This document shows positions 26,134 to 34,946 of a DNA stretch of 64,000 nucleotides, in pieces. Position 1 is the first letter of the stretch; each line of letters begins with the position of its first letter. Position numbers and translations under genes: made by a program. The notes under the pieces were generated by a model that saw only the letters and a list, made by a program, of their open reading frames with translations, was not told where the DNA came from and did no database searches. Origin of the DNA: a bacterium (GTDB lineage Bacteria; Krumholzibacteriota; Krumholzibacteriia; LZORAL124-64-63); NCBI GenBank assembly GCA_024231905.1, contig JAAEQC010000102.1:170974-234973 (forward strand), read 5' to 3'.

Positions 26134-27672
26134 ATGCCCATCCGGTTGCGCAGCGGGACGCTCACGGGCATCGACGGCCTGACGGTCACCGTGGAGACGG
26201 ACATCAGCCGGGGGCTGCCCGGATTCCACCTGGTGGGACTGCCCAGTGCCGCGGTCCGGGAGAGCCGACAGCGGGTGCTGGCCGCCCTGCGGCACAGTGG
26301 TGTGCGCGTGCCGGCGGGCCACATCACCGTGAACTTGGCGCCGGCGGACGTGCGCAAGGAGGGGGCGAGCTTCGACCTGGCCATCGCCCTGGGCGTGGTG
26401 GCGGCCGCCGAACGGCCGGGGGCGGGGGCTCTGCGCAGCCGGGAGCGCGAAACCCTCTTCGTGGGGGAGTTGTCCCTCTTCGGCGAGTTGCGCCCTGTAC
26501 GGGGGGTGCTGGCCATGGTCATGGCGGCCCGGGACGCGGGCGTGGGCACGGCGGTGGTGCCGCGCGCGCAGGCGGCGCGCGCAGCCTGTGTGGCGGGCGT
26601 CACGGTCCGTGGCGCTTCGTCCCTGGGCGAAGTCCTGGCCTGGTTGCAGGGTGACGCGCCCTTGCCCGTCACACCGGCGACGGACCGGTCACGACCCGAC
26701 AGCGCCGTCCGAGACCGGGCTGCGGCTGCGGTGGCTGCCCTGTCGGGACTGCACCTGGCTCGCAAGGCGGCGGTCATCGCAGCGGCGGGACGGCACCATG
26801 TGCTCCTGGTGGGACCGCCGGGCACAGGCAAGACCCGCCTGGCCCGTCTCCTGGCCGATCTGCAGCCGGATCTGGATGATGCGGGCTCCCTGGAGGTGTC
26901 GCGCATCCACGGTGCCCTGGCGGCCCCCGACGGAGCGGGACTGGCGGGACGGCGTCCCTTTCGGGCGCCCCACCACTCGGTCACCCGCGCGGGCCTGGTC
27001 GGGGGCGGCGCATCCCTGCGGCCCGGCGAGATCACCCTGGCCCACCACGGACTCCTTTTCCTGGACGAACTGGCCGAGTTCCCACCGGCGGTGCTGGATG
27101 CCCTGCGTGAGCCCCTGGAGGAGGGGGCGGTGACCGTGGTCCGCGGTCCAGGTTGCCGGCGGTACCCGGCTCGTTTCCAGTTGGTGGCAGCCATGAATCC
27201 CTGCCGTTGCGGGGGGGCGGGGATTCCCGGCCGAAGCTGCCGGTGCCTGCCCGGGGAACTTCGGCGTTATCTGAACCGCCTGAGCGGCCCCCTGCTGGAC
27301 CGGATCGATCTCTTCGTGGAGGTAGGGGAATGGGACGGCGACGGCGTGCCCTTGCTGCCGGGATCGCCCGCGCCGGAGCCCGCCGGTGGTGACTGGCGCC
27401 GAGCGCCTGGAGCCGGTGACCTGGACGCGGCCGCGTCGCGCCTGGCGGACGCAGCCGGGCCGCCGGAGCCAACGTCCGGAGCAGCACGGCGGCTCGATCA
27501 GGCGCGCAAGGTCCTGGGTCTCTCCCTGCGTGGCATACAGCGGTGCCTGGGGGTGGCGCGTACCATCGCGGCCCTGGACGGGCGGGACCGGGTGGCGTCC
27601 AGGCACGTGGGGGAAGCCCTGGAATTTCGCCGGCAGAACGCATTGCCGACCTGGGAGACCGGAGGGGAATAG
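26134..27672 (+). CDS. YifB/ComM family Mg chelatase-like AAA+ ATPase
   Basis: The 512-residue protein has the YifB layout. An N-terminal Lon-protease-like ChlI domain (DISRGLPGFHLVGLPSAAVRES, HITVNLAPADVRKEGASFDLAIAL) precedes an AAA+ Mg-chelatase core with Walker A GPPGTGKTRLA, PGEITLAHHGLLFLDELAEF (Walker B) and MNPCRCG, then a C-terminal lid. ComM homologues are hexameric helicases that extend heteroduplex during natural transformation, so the protein may act in recombination. The start at 26134 has GGAGGGAAAGGGG. A hairpin terminator follows, shared with the convergent gene. Confidence 0.93.
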   Translation: MPIRLRSGTLTGIDGLTVTVETDISRGLPGFHLVGLPSAAVRESRQRVLAALRHSGVRVPAGHITVNLAPADVRKEGASFDLAIALGVVAAAERPGAGALRSRERETLFVGELSLFGELRPVRGVLAMVMAARDAGVGTAVVPRAQAARAACVAGVTVRGASSLGEVLAWLQGDAPLPVTPATDRSRPDSAVRDRAAAAVAALSGLHLARKAAVIAAAGRHHVLLVGPPGTGKTRLARLLADLQPDLDDAGSLEVSRIHGALAAPDGAGLAGRRPFRAPHHSVTRAGLVGGGASLRPGEITLAHHGLLFLDELAEFPPAVLDALREPLEEGAVTVVRGPGCRRYPARFQLVAAMNPCRCGGAGIPGRSCRCLPGELRRYLNRLSGPLLDRIDLFVEVGEWDGDGVPLLPGSPAPEPAGGDWRRAPGAGDLDAAASRLADAAGPPEPTSGAARRLDQARKVLGLSLRGIQRCLGVARTIAALDGRDRVASRHVGEALEFRRQNALPTWETGGE

Positions 27673-27676
27673 CAAA

Positions 27677-27703
27677 GAGCCGGCTCGTGGTGCGAGCCGG
27701 CTC
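27677..27703. terminator. Bidirectional hairpin between convergent genes
   Basis: A perfect 11-bp stem (27677-27687 with 27693-27703) and 5-base loop. The minus-strand side is followed by three T residues, the plus side by none, so it mainly ends the minus-strand gene. Confidence 0.6.
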
Positions 27704-27736
27704 CGGAAATCGTCGGGCTGGAGGCGCCGGGTTTCC

Positions 27737-28642
27737 CTAGAAGGATCCCTCGGCGCTGATCGTCCAACCGATGGCGGTGATGTCGTTGGACTCGAATTCG
27801 GTGACCAGGGTGCGTCCGCCGCCTACGGGCCAATCCTCCAGGGGCACCTGCACCGTGCCGCCCTCCAGATCCGTGAAGAACGAATTGGGCGTCCACTGCA
27901 CGTTGTGGCGGTGCATGACGGCTTCCATCCGAATGCTGATGTTCCGGTCCGCCAGGATGCGCAGGCCGAGTCCAGCGTTCAGATCGGTGGTGGAGGCGGT
28001 CTCGGAGGAGAAGTTCGAGTTCATGTTGTACCACATGCGCGCCACGCCGCCGGTGAGGTACGGCTGGAATTTGTTCACCCGCTCCTGCTTGAAGTTGAAC
28101 GGATAGATCACTGCGGCGATACCGGCGCTGCCGGTCAGGAGGGAGCGCTTCTCGGCGTCGAATTCGCCCAGGGGCGGATCGTCGACCACCGGCGAGCCGG
28201 GCTCGTTCTTCTGGGACTTGCGGTTCTCCACTGTGGCGTCGTAGTCCGAGAAGGAGACGGCACCGATACCTTCGAGGGCGAACCAGCGGCTGATGTTGCC
28301 GCCGATGCGCAAGGACGGGGAGAAAGCGTTGCCGCCCTTGATCTCCACGTCACCGAAATAGGTGTTCTCCGTGGTGTACTTGTAGATGATCTGCTCGTGG
28401 CTCAGCAGCGTCGAGTTGAGGTTCAGGAACCCGATTCCGAAGGAGACCTCCAACGTGCCCTGCTTGACGGCGGGCTCCCAATGCTGGAAGGATCGTTCGT
28501 CCGTCAGTTCGAGTTCCGCCGCGGCGGAACTGCTTTCGCGCTGCAGGCTGAAGGGCTGCTCGTCATCTTCCTGCGCGGAGGCCGCGGTGCAAAAAATCAT
28601 GATGGCCACGAGGGTCAACGCGGACACGGATTTGCGGGACAT
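27737..28642 (-). CDS. Outer membrane beta-barrel protein, OmpW/OmpA-barrel size
   Basis: This 301-residue exported protein has a signal peptide (ALTLVAIMIFCTAASAQ). Acidic residues follow, then alternating amphipathic strands (TLEVSFGIGFLNL, SLRIGGNISRWFALEGIGAV, FQPYLTGGVARMWY, DLNAGLGLRILADRNISIRME) typical of an 8-10 strand barrel. It ends WTISAEGSF, with terminal Phe as in outer-membrane proteins. The size and strand order resemble outer-membrane barrel domains of the OMP_b-brl type. No partner is evident. The start at 28642 has AGGAG 7 bases before it. It is divergent from the FG-GAP surface protein. Confidence 0.75.
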   Translation of the reverse strand: MSRKSVSALTLVAIMIFCTAASAQEDDEQPFSLQRESSSAAAELELTDERSFQHWEPAVKQGTLEVSFGIGFLNLNSTLLSHEQIIYKYTTENTYFGDVEIKGGNAFSPSLRIGGNISRWFALEGIGAVSFSDYDATVENRKSQKNEPGSPVVDDPPLGEFDAEKRSLLTGSAGIAAVIYPFNFKQERVNKFQPYLTGGVARMWYNMNSNFSSETASTTDLNAGLGLRILADRNISIRMEAVMHRHNVQWTPNSFFTDLEGGTVQVPLEDWPVGGGRTLVTEFESNDITAIGWTISAEGSF

Positions 28643-28709
28643 GAATCGGCTCCTGTCCGGGCCTGGGCCCGGTTGGCGCGGGGGTGCAGGGACAGAATCT
28701 CGTCGGATA

Positions 28710-28738
28710 AATGTCAGGCGCGGTGGGGGCACTGTCAA
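28710..28738 (-). promoter_or_regulatory. Candidate promoter of the barrel protein gene
   Basis: On the minus strand a perfect TTGACA (28738-28733) precedes a weak -10, GACATT (28715-28710), at 17 bases. Confidence 0.35.
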
Positions 28739-28779
28739 CCTATAATGGCTCCGAAGCGGGCGGCGACGATGCAACAGTT

Positions 28780-28808
28780 TTGTCGCGTTGCCGTGATATC
28801 CCTATACT
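28780..28808 (+). promoter_or_regulatory. Promoter of the FG-GAP protein gene
   Basis: TTGTCG (28780-28785) and TATACT (28803-28808) are spaced by 17 bases, 26 bases before the ATG. Confidence 0.5.
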
Positions 28809-28833
28809 GACATCACCCCCCGACACCTTCGGA

Positions 28834-31650
28834 ATGCGAGGAATCTTGCCCTACGATCCGGGAAACAATCGGCTTCATGCTGCGGCTGAAAGCGTGGGCC
28901 GGACGGCCTACGCCCACCGCTGTCGGGCGCCGTTCGCGGCGCTCGTTTTGCTGGTCTTGGCCTTGCCGCTTACGATTGACGCCGCCGTCACCGTGGAGTT
29001 CCCGGGCCCCCTGGCCGCACAGGTGACCGGCGGCGCCACCGTCGCGATTACCGTGCCCTGGGATGAGGCGGAGCCCCACCGGACCGTGGTGGGTACTGGT
29101 GACGGCGCGGTCACCATTCTGCGCTACGACGCTTTTTCAGACGCTTTCGTCACTGCTTCGCGAACCCTGCTGGGAGGGCGGGTGACGGGCCTGGCCCCGC
29201 TGCTCGACGCCGCCGGCGAGGTGGTCCAGCTGGCCGTTGCCACGGTGGATCCGGACCGTGTGGTCATCTGCGACCTCTTCCGCTCCGGCGCCCTGCTGGT
29301 GGTCCGCCAGACCATCGAACTGGAAGAGGATCCGGCGGGTCTGGACGGCCTGGGCGTGGCCGGTGCACGCACGGACGCCCTGGCGGTGGGATTGGTGGGG
29401 CTGGACCGCATCCAGCTCCTGGAGCGCGGGCCCCTGGAGTGGGGAATCACCGCCACCTTCGATTCCGGAGACGGACCGCGGGTCCTGGTGGGCACGGACC
29501 TGGACGGGGACGGCCGCGATGAACTGGCCGTGGCCCACGTGGGCGCCCTGTCCAATTCGGTCTCGGTCTTCATCTGGACCGACGGCCACCTGGATTTCGT
29601 GGAGGATCGGCGCCTGGTGGCCTCTCCGGTCGGACTGGCGGCCATGGACCGGGAGGGCGACGGTCGCTCCGAACTGGTAGCCCTGACCGCAGGCACGGCC
29701 CTGGCCCACGAGCTGGCCTGGAACGGCAGCAGCCTGGCGGTGGTTCGGGACATCACCCTGACCCTGGACGCCGAATCCCTGGCCACCGGACGACTGCCCG
29801 ACGGTCGCACGGGCCTGTATGTGGCCAATCGCGAGCGGGCGTTGGTGGAGGCTTTCCTGACCGGCGGCGGAGGCTGGCAACGCCAGGACTCCTACTATCC
29901 GGCCTGCCAGCCCGGAGCCCTGGTCGCGGCGGAATTCAACCGGGACGGCCGCGTGGACCTGGTGAGCCTGGGCTCTGCCAAGAACCTGGTGACCTTAATG
30001 CTGGGATCCAACGACGATGGATTCTGGGGCTATCCGGTGCTGTCCCTTTCGGGCACCCCGGCGGCCATGACCCGGGGCGACTTCAACGGTGATGGCCTGC
30101 TGGACGTGGCAGTCATATCCAATTTTTCTGATGTCCTGAGCGTTTTTCTCGGACACGGCGACGGCCTGGCCACGGTGCCCGTGGACCGTGCCTTGGGATT
30201 CCTGCCCGGCGATCTCGTTCCCTTGCAGGTGGACGCCGACCCAGAGTACGAGATAGCCATCGTCAGTCTGGGCGATCGCGGCGTGCGGGTGATCGACCGG
30301 AGTCCGACGGGGGATTGGACGACCTTGACCACCGTGGTGATGGACGAGAGACCGTCCCAGTTACGGACCGCCGACGTGGACGGTGACGGTGCGACCGATC
30401 TGGTCGCCCTGGACAACACCGTACCCGAAGTGACGGTGCTTTTCGGCGACGGGGCGGGCGCCTTCCCCGCCAGCACGACGACGGGTTTCGTTTGGCAGGC
30501 CCATGACGTGGTCGCCGTGGACCTGGACGCCGACGGCGATCGTGAACTCGTGGCCACCGACGGATTCTTCCGGATCCAGATCCGGACCAACCTGGACGGA
30601 CGCAGCTTCGGGGACGAATCCCGGGTCAACGCCGCCACCGGAGCGGGCCCGCTGTGCGTGGGGGATCTGGACGGGGACCTGGACGAGGACGTGGTCGTGG
30701 CCAACGTCGAGGAGTCCAGCCTGACCTTCCTGGAGAATATCGGGGACGGCACTCTCGTGCGGCGGATCGGCAGTTACGCCGTGCCGGGCAGCCCCGAGAA
30801 TCTGACCGTGGCCGACATGAACGACGACGGCATCGCGGATATCGTGATCAACCTGCGTGAGAACGGCACCGTGGCGATCCTGCTTGGATTCGGCAATTGG
30901 ACCTGGACGCCGGCGGACGAGTACGTAGTGGCAGGGGATATCGTGTTCTTCTTCGCCGCCGACGTGAACGCCGACCAGATTCCCGACATCCTGACCCTCG
31001 ACGCCACCCTGAACCTGGGGCTGGCGCTGCTCAACATGGAACGGACGACCGTGAGCACCGGTCCGGTCCCCTTGGAGGCCTCGTGCGAGGCAGGGGACCT
31101 GGTGGTGCAGGTGCGGCCGGGAGACGCGAAATGGTGGCTCGACGCTGGCCTGCGCGGTGTCTGGCGCCCGATGGCCGATCGCCACGGGACCCTGGCTGGA
31201 CATCTGGAACGAATCGGTGACGCCTGGCGCCTGGTGGTTCCCGGCGGCGACCTGACAGCGGTGGATCTGCCTGCCGGGGCCGATCGTTTGCGCCTGAGAA
31301 TGGGCGATGGGGAAGGTGTGCAAGAGTTCCTGGCCGACCTGCCGGGTCCCTGCGCCCCCGGCGAACCTTCATCGGCGGTAGCCTGGAGCCGCGAACCCTG
31401 GCCCAATCCTTTCAATCCCGTGATCCACGCCCGGTTCACCCTGGAAAAGCCGTCGCGGATATCGGCCGGGGTCTACGATCTCCAGGGCCGACTCGTCCAC
31501 GAATTGCTTGCCGGCCGCCGCGCCGCGGGGGACCACGTGCTCCGCTGGGACGGAACCGTGGCGGGCCGCCCCGGGTCCGCGGGGGTGTATCTGCTGCGGG
31601 TGGAGACCGAGCGCGCCGTACTTGCGCGCAAGGTGGTGCTCCTGAAATAG
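28834..31650 (+). CDS. Secreted FG-GAP/VCBS repeat protein with FlgD-like C-terminus
   Basis: This protein of about 938 residues has a long basic N-region and a signal helix (FAALVLLVLALPLTIDAA). Many FG-GAP/VCBS repeats follow, with calcium loops such as TDLDGDGRDELAVA, DFNGDGLLDVAV, ADVDGDGATDLVAL and GDLDGDLDEDVVVA, folding into beta-propellers used for surface adhesion or binding. The C-terminal 90 residues are a FlgD-type Ig domain: PWPNPFNPVIHARFTLEKPS, VYDLQGRLVHELL, WDGTVAGRPGSAGVYLLRV. The start is uncertain, because ATG 28834 lacks a clear Shine-Dalgarno and TTG 28846 is possible. It ends 7 bases from the convergent murB gene. Confidence 0.85.
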   Translation: MRGILPYDPGNNRLHAAAESVGRTAYAHRCRAPFAALVLLVLALPLTIDAAVTVEFPGPLAAQVTGGATVAITVPWDEAEPHRTVVGTGDGAVTILRYDAFSDAFVTASRTLLGGRVTGLAPLLDAAGEVVQLAVATVDPDRVVICDLFRSGALLVVRQTIELEEDPAGLDGLGVAGARTDALAVGLVGLDRIQLLERGPLEWGITATFDSGDGPRVLVGTDLDGDGRDELAVAHVGALSNSVSVFIWTDGHLDFVEDRRLVASPVGLAAMDREGDGRSELVALTAGTALAHELAWNGSSLAVVRDITLTLDAESLATGRLPDGRTGLYVANRERALVEAFLTGGGGWQRQDSYYPACQPGALVAAEFNRDGRVDLVSLGSAKNLVTLMLGSNDDGFWGYPVLSLSGTPAAMTRGDFNGDGLLDVAVISNFSDVLSVFLGHGDGLATVPVDRALGFLPGDLVPLQVDADPEYEIAIVSLGDRGVRVIDRSPTGDWTTLTTVVMDERPSQLRTADVDGDGATDLVALDNTVPEVTVLFGDGAGAFPASTTTGFVWQAHDVVAVDLDADGDRELVATDGFFRIQIRTNLDGRSFGDESRVNAATGAGPLCVGDLDGDLDEDVVVANVEESSLTFLENIGDGTLVRRIGSYAVPGSPENLTVADMNDDGIADIVINLRENGTVAILLGFGNWTWTPADEYVVAGDIVFFFAADVNADQIPDILTLDATLNLGLALLNMERTTVSTGPVPLEASCEAGDLVVQVRPGDAKWWLDAGLRGVWRPMADRHGTLAGHLERIGDAWRLVVPGGDLTAVDLPAGADRLRLRMGDGEGVQEFLADLPGPCAPGEPSSAVAWSREPWPNPFNPVIHARFTLEKPSRISAGVYDLQGRLVHELLAGRRAAGDHVLRWDGTVAGRPGSAGVYLLRVETERAVLARKVVLLK

Positions 31651-31657
31651 ACCGTAC

Positions 31658-32593
31658 TCAGGCGCTGCCCGGTCCGGGCATGCGGCGCACTTCTTCGACG
31701 AGATCCACGCCGAACTGCTCCCGCACGGCTGTCTGCATGCGGCGGACCAGACGGTCCACCTGGGCGCCGGTGGCGGCGCCGCGATTGACGACGATGTTGG
31801 CGTGTTTCGCGAAGACCGCCGCGTCCCCTTCGCTCATGGCCTTGGCACCGGCCTTTTCCAGGAGTTCACCGGCCGCCCGGCGGCGGCCGCCCGGCTCGGC
31901 TGGGGGCAGGTTGCGGAACCAGCTGCCGGCGCAGGGCAGATCTACCGGGTGCTTGGCCCGGCGGTCGGCCAGGTGGTCGTCCCGGACACGGCCCGCGGCA
32001 TCCAGGTCGCCCCGGCCCAGGCGCAAGGTTGCTTCCAGCAGTACGTGCCCAGCCTCCCGCAGGTCCGTGGCCCGGTAGCGGAAACCGAATTCTTCGGGCC
32101 CGACCCGCTCCAGACGGCCGGTGGCGGTCAGGACGAGCGCTTCCACCAGGAACTCGCCGATCTCGTGGCCGTAACAACCGGCGTTGCCGACCAGGGCCCC
32201 GCCCAGGGTGCCGGGGATGCCCGAAGCGAACTCGAGACCCGTCAGCCCGGACTCGAGGGCGTGGACGATGAGGTCGTCGAAATCGAGACCGCAGCCGGCG
32301 ACCAGGGTGTCGCCCCGCACTTGGCGGCGGTCGGTGGCCACGCGCATGATCAGTCCGGGAAAGCCTGCGTCGGGGGCCAGCACGTTGCTGCCACCGCCGA
32401 GAATCCAGGCCGGCAAATCCGCCTGGGCCATGGATTCCTGGAACCGCTGGGCCTCCTCGGGCGTTCGGACCGGGCAGACCAGAGTAGCCGGTCCCCCGAT
32501 GCGCAGAGTCGTCAGGTCGCACAGCGGAACGTTGCGCTGGAACTTGTCCCGCAGTTCGTTGGGCAGGTGCAGATTGGGATCGTCGGCGCTCAA
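31658..32593 (-). CDS. murB: UDP-N-acetylenolpyruvoylglucosamine reductase
   Basis: The enzyme reduces UDP-GlcNAc-enolpyruvate to UDP-MurNAc with NADPH and FAD, the second step of peptidoglycan precursor synthesis. The FAD-binding motifs LTTLRIGGPA, LGGGSNVLA and FASGIPGTLGGALVGNAGCYG are clear. The catalytic Ser lies in CAGSWFRN, and the final Glu in EEVR. It is the shorter (B. subtilis-like) type. I chose TTG 32593 (311 residues) because GAGG precedes it and the N-terminus then fits the family; ATG 32647 adds 18 residues without a ribosome site. It is divergent from the TonB-like gene. Confidence 0.93.
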   Translation of the reverse strand: MSADDPNLHLPNELRDKFQRNVPLCDLTTLRIGGPATLVCPVRTPEEAQRFQESMAQADLPAWILGGGSNVLAPDAGFPGLIMRVATDRRQVRGDTLVAGCGLDFDDLIVHALESGLTGLEFASGIPGTLGGALVGNAGCYGHEIGEFLVEALVLTATGRLERVGPEEFGFRYRATDLREAGHVLLEATLRLGRGDLDAAGRVRDDHLADRRAKHPVDLPCAGSWFRNLPPAEPGGRRRAAGELLEKAGAKAMSEGDAAVFAKHANIVVNRGAATGAQVDRLVRRMQTAVREQFGVDLVEEVRRMPGPGSA

Positions 32594-32785
32594 ATCGTAC
32601 CTCGGTTCGCGGATCGAGTGATGGCGGGCCAAGCATCGACGGTCCATGCGGTTTCGTCAACCCGGGTTGGCGTTTCGGGACCGGGGACGGTAAATTCCCG
32701 ATACTCCCGGTCGCGTGAGGATCGCGGTGGCGTGCGAGGCGGCGCCCCCACAGATGAAGATATCGGCGAAGGAAACGGATACGGC

Positions 32786-33826
32786 GTGCGTGAGGATCGG
32801 ATCATCGCCGGGGCGTTCGGGGTGTCGCTGCTGCTGCACCTGGTGACGGCTGCCGCCACCTGGCGCCTGCCGTTCATCCCCAAGATCGATCCCGCCGTGG
32901 CCGCGGCGGCGGAGACGGAAGTCGAAGTCCTGCTCATCGACCCCGAGGAGGAGGAGGCAGGTGGGGCGGATCAGCCCCGAACCTACGTCTCGCTGCCCGA
33001 GCGTCTGGCGTCCGAGACCCCGCCCGACCGGCCCGAATACCTGGCGCTGCACGACGCGGTGGCGGCCGACCAGAAACAGGGTGACAGCGACGTCCCGTCG
33101 GCGGACGAGCCGTGGGAAGCGCCTATGGTCCAGATCCAGCGCGAGCAACTGACCGGAGCCGGCGGGGTGGCCTACGCGCCCCAGGCCCTGCCGGATCCGC
33201 GGGAGGCCGTGGGCAGTCCGCGGGCGGGGGCCGAGGGCGACGACGAGAAGAAGGAAGAGGCCGACCCCCAGGACGAACGGGGCGAGTGGGTTCTGCCGAG
33301 CGAAACCCGGGAAGCCGGGGGCGAGACCACCGGCGAGGACGACGACCGGGAAACCGCAGAGGATGCCCGTGATCTGGAGGAGTGGTGGGGCGGCGCCGAG
33401 CCCTCGATCCTCCGTGAGGGCGAACAGGCGGCGGCCGGCGACCGTGGCTTCGACTTCGACCAGTCGGCCCGCGGCGACGTGGGCCTGGGCACGGTCAACG
33501 TGGGCGAGTTTACGCTCAATACGGTGGCCTGGGACTGGGCGCCGTGGATGAACCGCTTCGCCAATGAATTGCACCGTCACTGGAACGCGCCCCACGCCTA
33601 TCGCATCGGGATCATCAGCGGTATGACGAAGCTGCGCATGATCGTTCAGAAGGACGGCACGCTCTCCTCGCTGGCCATCCTCGATACCGACGGCCACGAA
33701 TCGCTCCACACGGCTTCGCAGGCGGCGTTGAAGGCTTTCGCGCCCTACGCGCCCCTGCCGCCGCACTTTCCCGAGGAGAATCTTGTGATCACCCTGTCGC
33801 TGCACTATCCTGCGTGGCGACATTGA
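32786..33826 (+). CDS. TonB/TolA-like energy transducer
   Basis: This 346-residue protein starts with GTG 32786 and has one N-terminal membrane helix (GAFGVSLLLHLVTAAATW; the His-rich SLLLH pattern recalls TonB SxxxH). A long acidic Pro/Glu-rich spacer (about 40-230) follows. The C-terminal TonB-type domain contains WMNRFANELHRHWNAP, LRMIVQKDGTLSSL and ALKAFAPYAPLPPHFPEENL. It should span the periplasm and pass proton-motive energy from ExbB/ExbD to an outer-membrane partner. ExbB and ExbD genes follow directly. The TonB/TolA distinction is not certain. It may also act in gliding or secretion in this phylum. Confidence 0.85.
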   Translation: MREDRIIAGAFGVSLLLHLVTAAATWRLPFIPKIDPAVAAAAETEVEVLLIDPEEEEAGGADQPRTYVSLPERLASETPPDRPEYLALHDAVAADQKQGDSDVPSADEPWEAPMVQIQREQLTGAGGVAYAPQALPDPREAVGSPRAGAEGDDEKKEEADPQDERGEWVLPSETREAGGETTGEDDDRETAEDARDLEEWWGGAEPSILREGEQAAAGDRGFDFDQSARGDVGLGTVNVGEFTLNTVAWDWAPWMNRFANELHRHWNAPHAYRIGIISGMTKLRMIVQKDGTLSSLAILDTDGHESLHTASQAALKAFAPYAPLPPHFPEENLVITLSLHYPAWRH

Positions 33827-33880
33827 TCCGCTGACTATCGGCCCGCCGGGGCCGGTAATCGTACCGAGGAACAACTGCCC

Positions 33881-34519
33881 ATGTGGGAAATGATCCTGGC
33901 CGGCCGCTACATGATGATCCCCATCGGACTGGCCTCCCTGGTGGGGCTGGCCGTGATGCTGGAACGTCTGTACGTGCTGCGCCATCACCGCATCGTCGTG
34001 CCCGAGATCGCCGAAGCGGTGGAGACCCTGTCCGCGAGCCAGGACCTGAGCGTGGCCTACGCCATCTGCGAACGGAAGCCGGGCCCCTTCGCCAATATCG
34101 TCAAGGCGGGCCTGGACCACGCGGACAACGAATGGCTCATCATCCGTGACGTGCTCCAGGAGACGGGCCGGCAGGAGGCCACGCGCCTGACCCGCCGGTT
34201 GGGCGTGCTGGAGACCGTGGCCGCGGCCTCGCCGCTGCTGGGTCTGCTGGGCACGGTGCTGGGCATGATCCGGGTCTTTGCCACCATCTCGGCGGCGGGC
34301 CTGGGTAACCCGGAAACCCTGTCCTCGGGCATCTCAGAGGCCATGGTCACCACCGCCGCGGGCCTGATCATCGGCATCCCCGCCCTGGTCATCCACAACT
34401 GGCTGAGCGGGCGGGCCGACCGCATCATCTTCGAACTCGAATTCTACGCGTCCAAGGTGATGGACACGTTGCGACGCCGGAGTGCGACCCGTGACGGGGC
34501 CGCCGTGGAGTCCGCATGA
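33881..34519 (+). CDS. MotA/TolQ/ExbB proton channel family protein
   Basis: This 212-residue inner-membrane protein has three helices in the ExbB order: MILAGRYMMIPIGLASLVGL near the N-terminus, then a helix pair around ETVAAASPLLGLLGTVLGM and MVTTAAGLIIGIPALVIHNW. The conserved LGLLGTVLGM and GLIIGIPAL motifs identify the family. It forms a channel complex with the ExbD protein encoded next, whose start overlaps its stop. Together with the TonB-like protein it makes an Exb/Tol energy system. Confidence 0.95.
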   Translation: MWEMILAGRYMMIPIGLASLVGLAVMLERLYVLRHHRIVVPEIAEAVETLSASQDLSVAYAICERKPGPFANIVKAGLDHADNEWLIIRDVLQETGRQEATRLTRRLGVLETVAAASPLLGLLGTVLGMIRVFATISAAGLGNPETLSSGISEAMVTTAAGLIIGIPALVIHNWLSGRADRIIFELEFYASKVMDTLRRRSATRDGAAVESA

Positions 34520-34926
34520 ATTTTCGTTCCGAAAAGAAGGGGCGCGGTCTCATCATCAACGTCACCTCGCTCATCGACGTGATGTTCCTGCTGCTGATCT
34601 TCTTCATGGTCACATCCACCTTCCGCAACCAGCCGGCGGTGAACCTGGTCCTGCCCCGGTCGGCCACGGCCACCGAAACGGTGGATACGCCGTCCGTGCT
34701 CTACCTGACCAACGACGGCCGCACCTTCCTGAACGATGCCGAGGTCGGCGAGTCCCGTTTGCAGTCGATCCTGGAACAACTGCACGCGACCAGCGGCGAG
34801 GACCGCATGGTGTTGCGGGCGGACGAACAGGCCTCCCACGGCGACGTGGTGCGGCTCATCGATACCCTGAAAAAGAGTGGCTTCACCCGCGTCAGCCTGT
34901 CGGCCCGTCTGCCGGCGGGCCGCTGA
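34516..34926 (+). CDS. ExbD/TolR family biopolymer transport protein
   Basis: This 136-residue bitopic protein has a basic cytoplasmic N-terminus and the family signature INVTSLIDVMFLLLIFFMV, whose aspartate is the key proton-path residue. A periplasmic domain (LYLTNDGRTFLNDAEVG, MVLRADEQASHGDVVRLIDTL) follows. The start overlaps the ExbB stop by 4 bases. It works with the ExbB-like channel to energise the TonB-like protein. Confidence 0.95.
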   Translation: MNFRSEKKGRGLIINVTSLIDVMFLLLIFFMVTSTFRNQPAVNLVLPRSATATETVDTPSVLYLTNDGRTFLNDAEVGESRLQSILEQLHATSGEDRMVLRADEQASHGDVVRLIDTLKKSGFTRVSLSARLPAGR

Positions 34927-34946
34927 GCGAGGAGACGAGTTTGCAT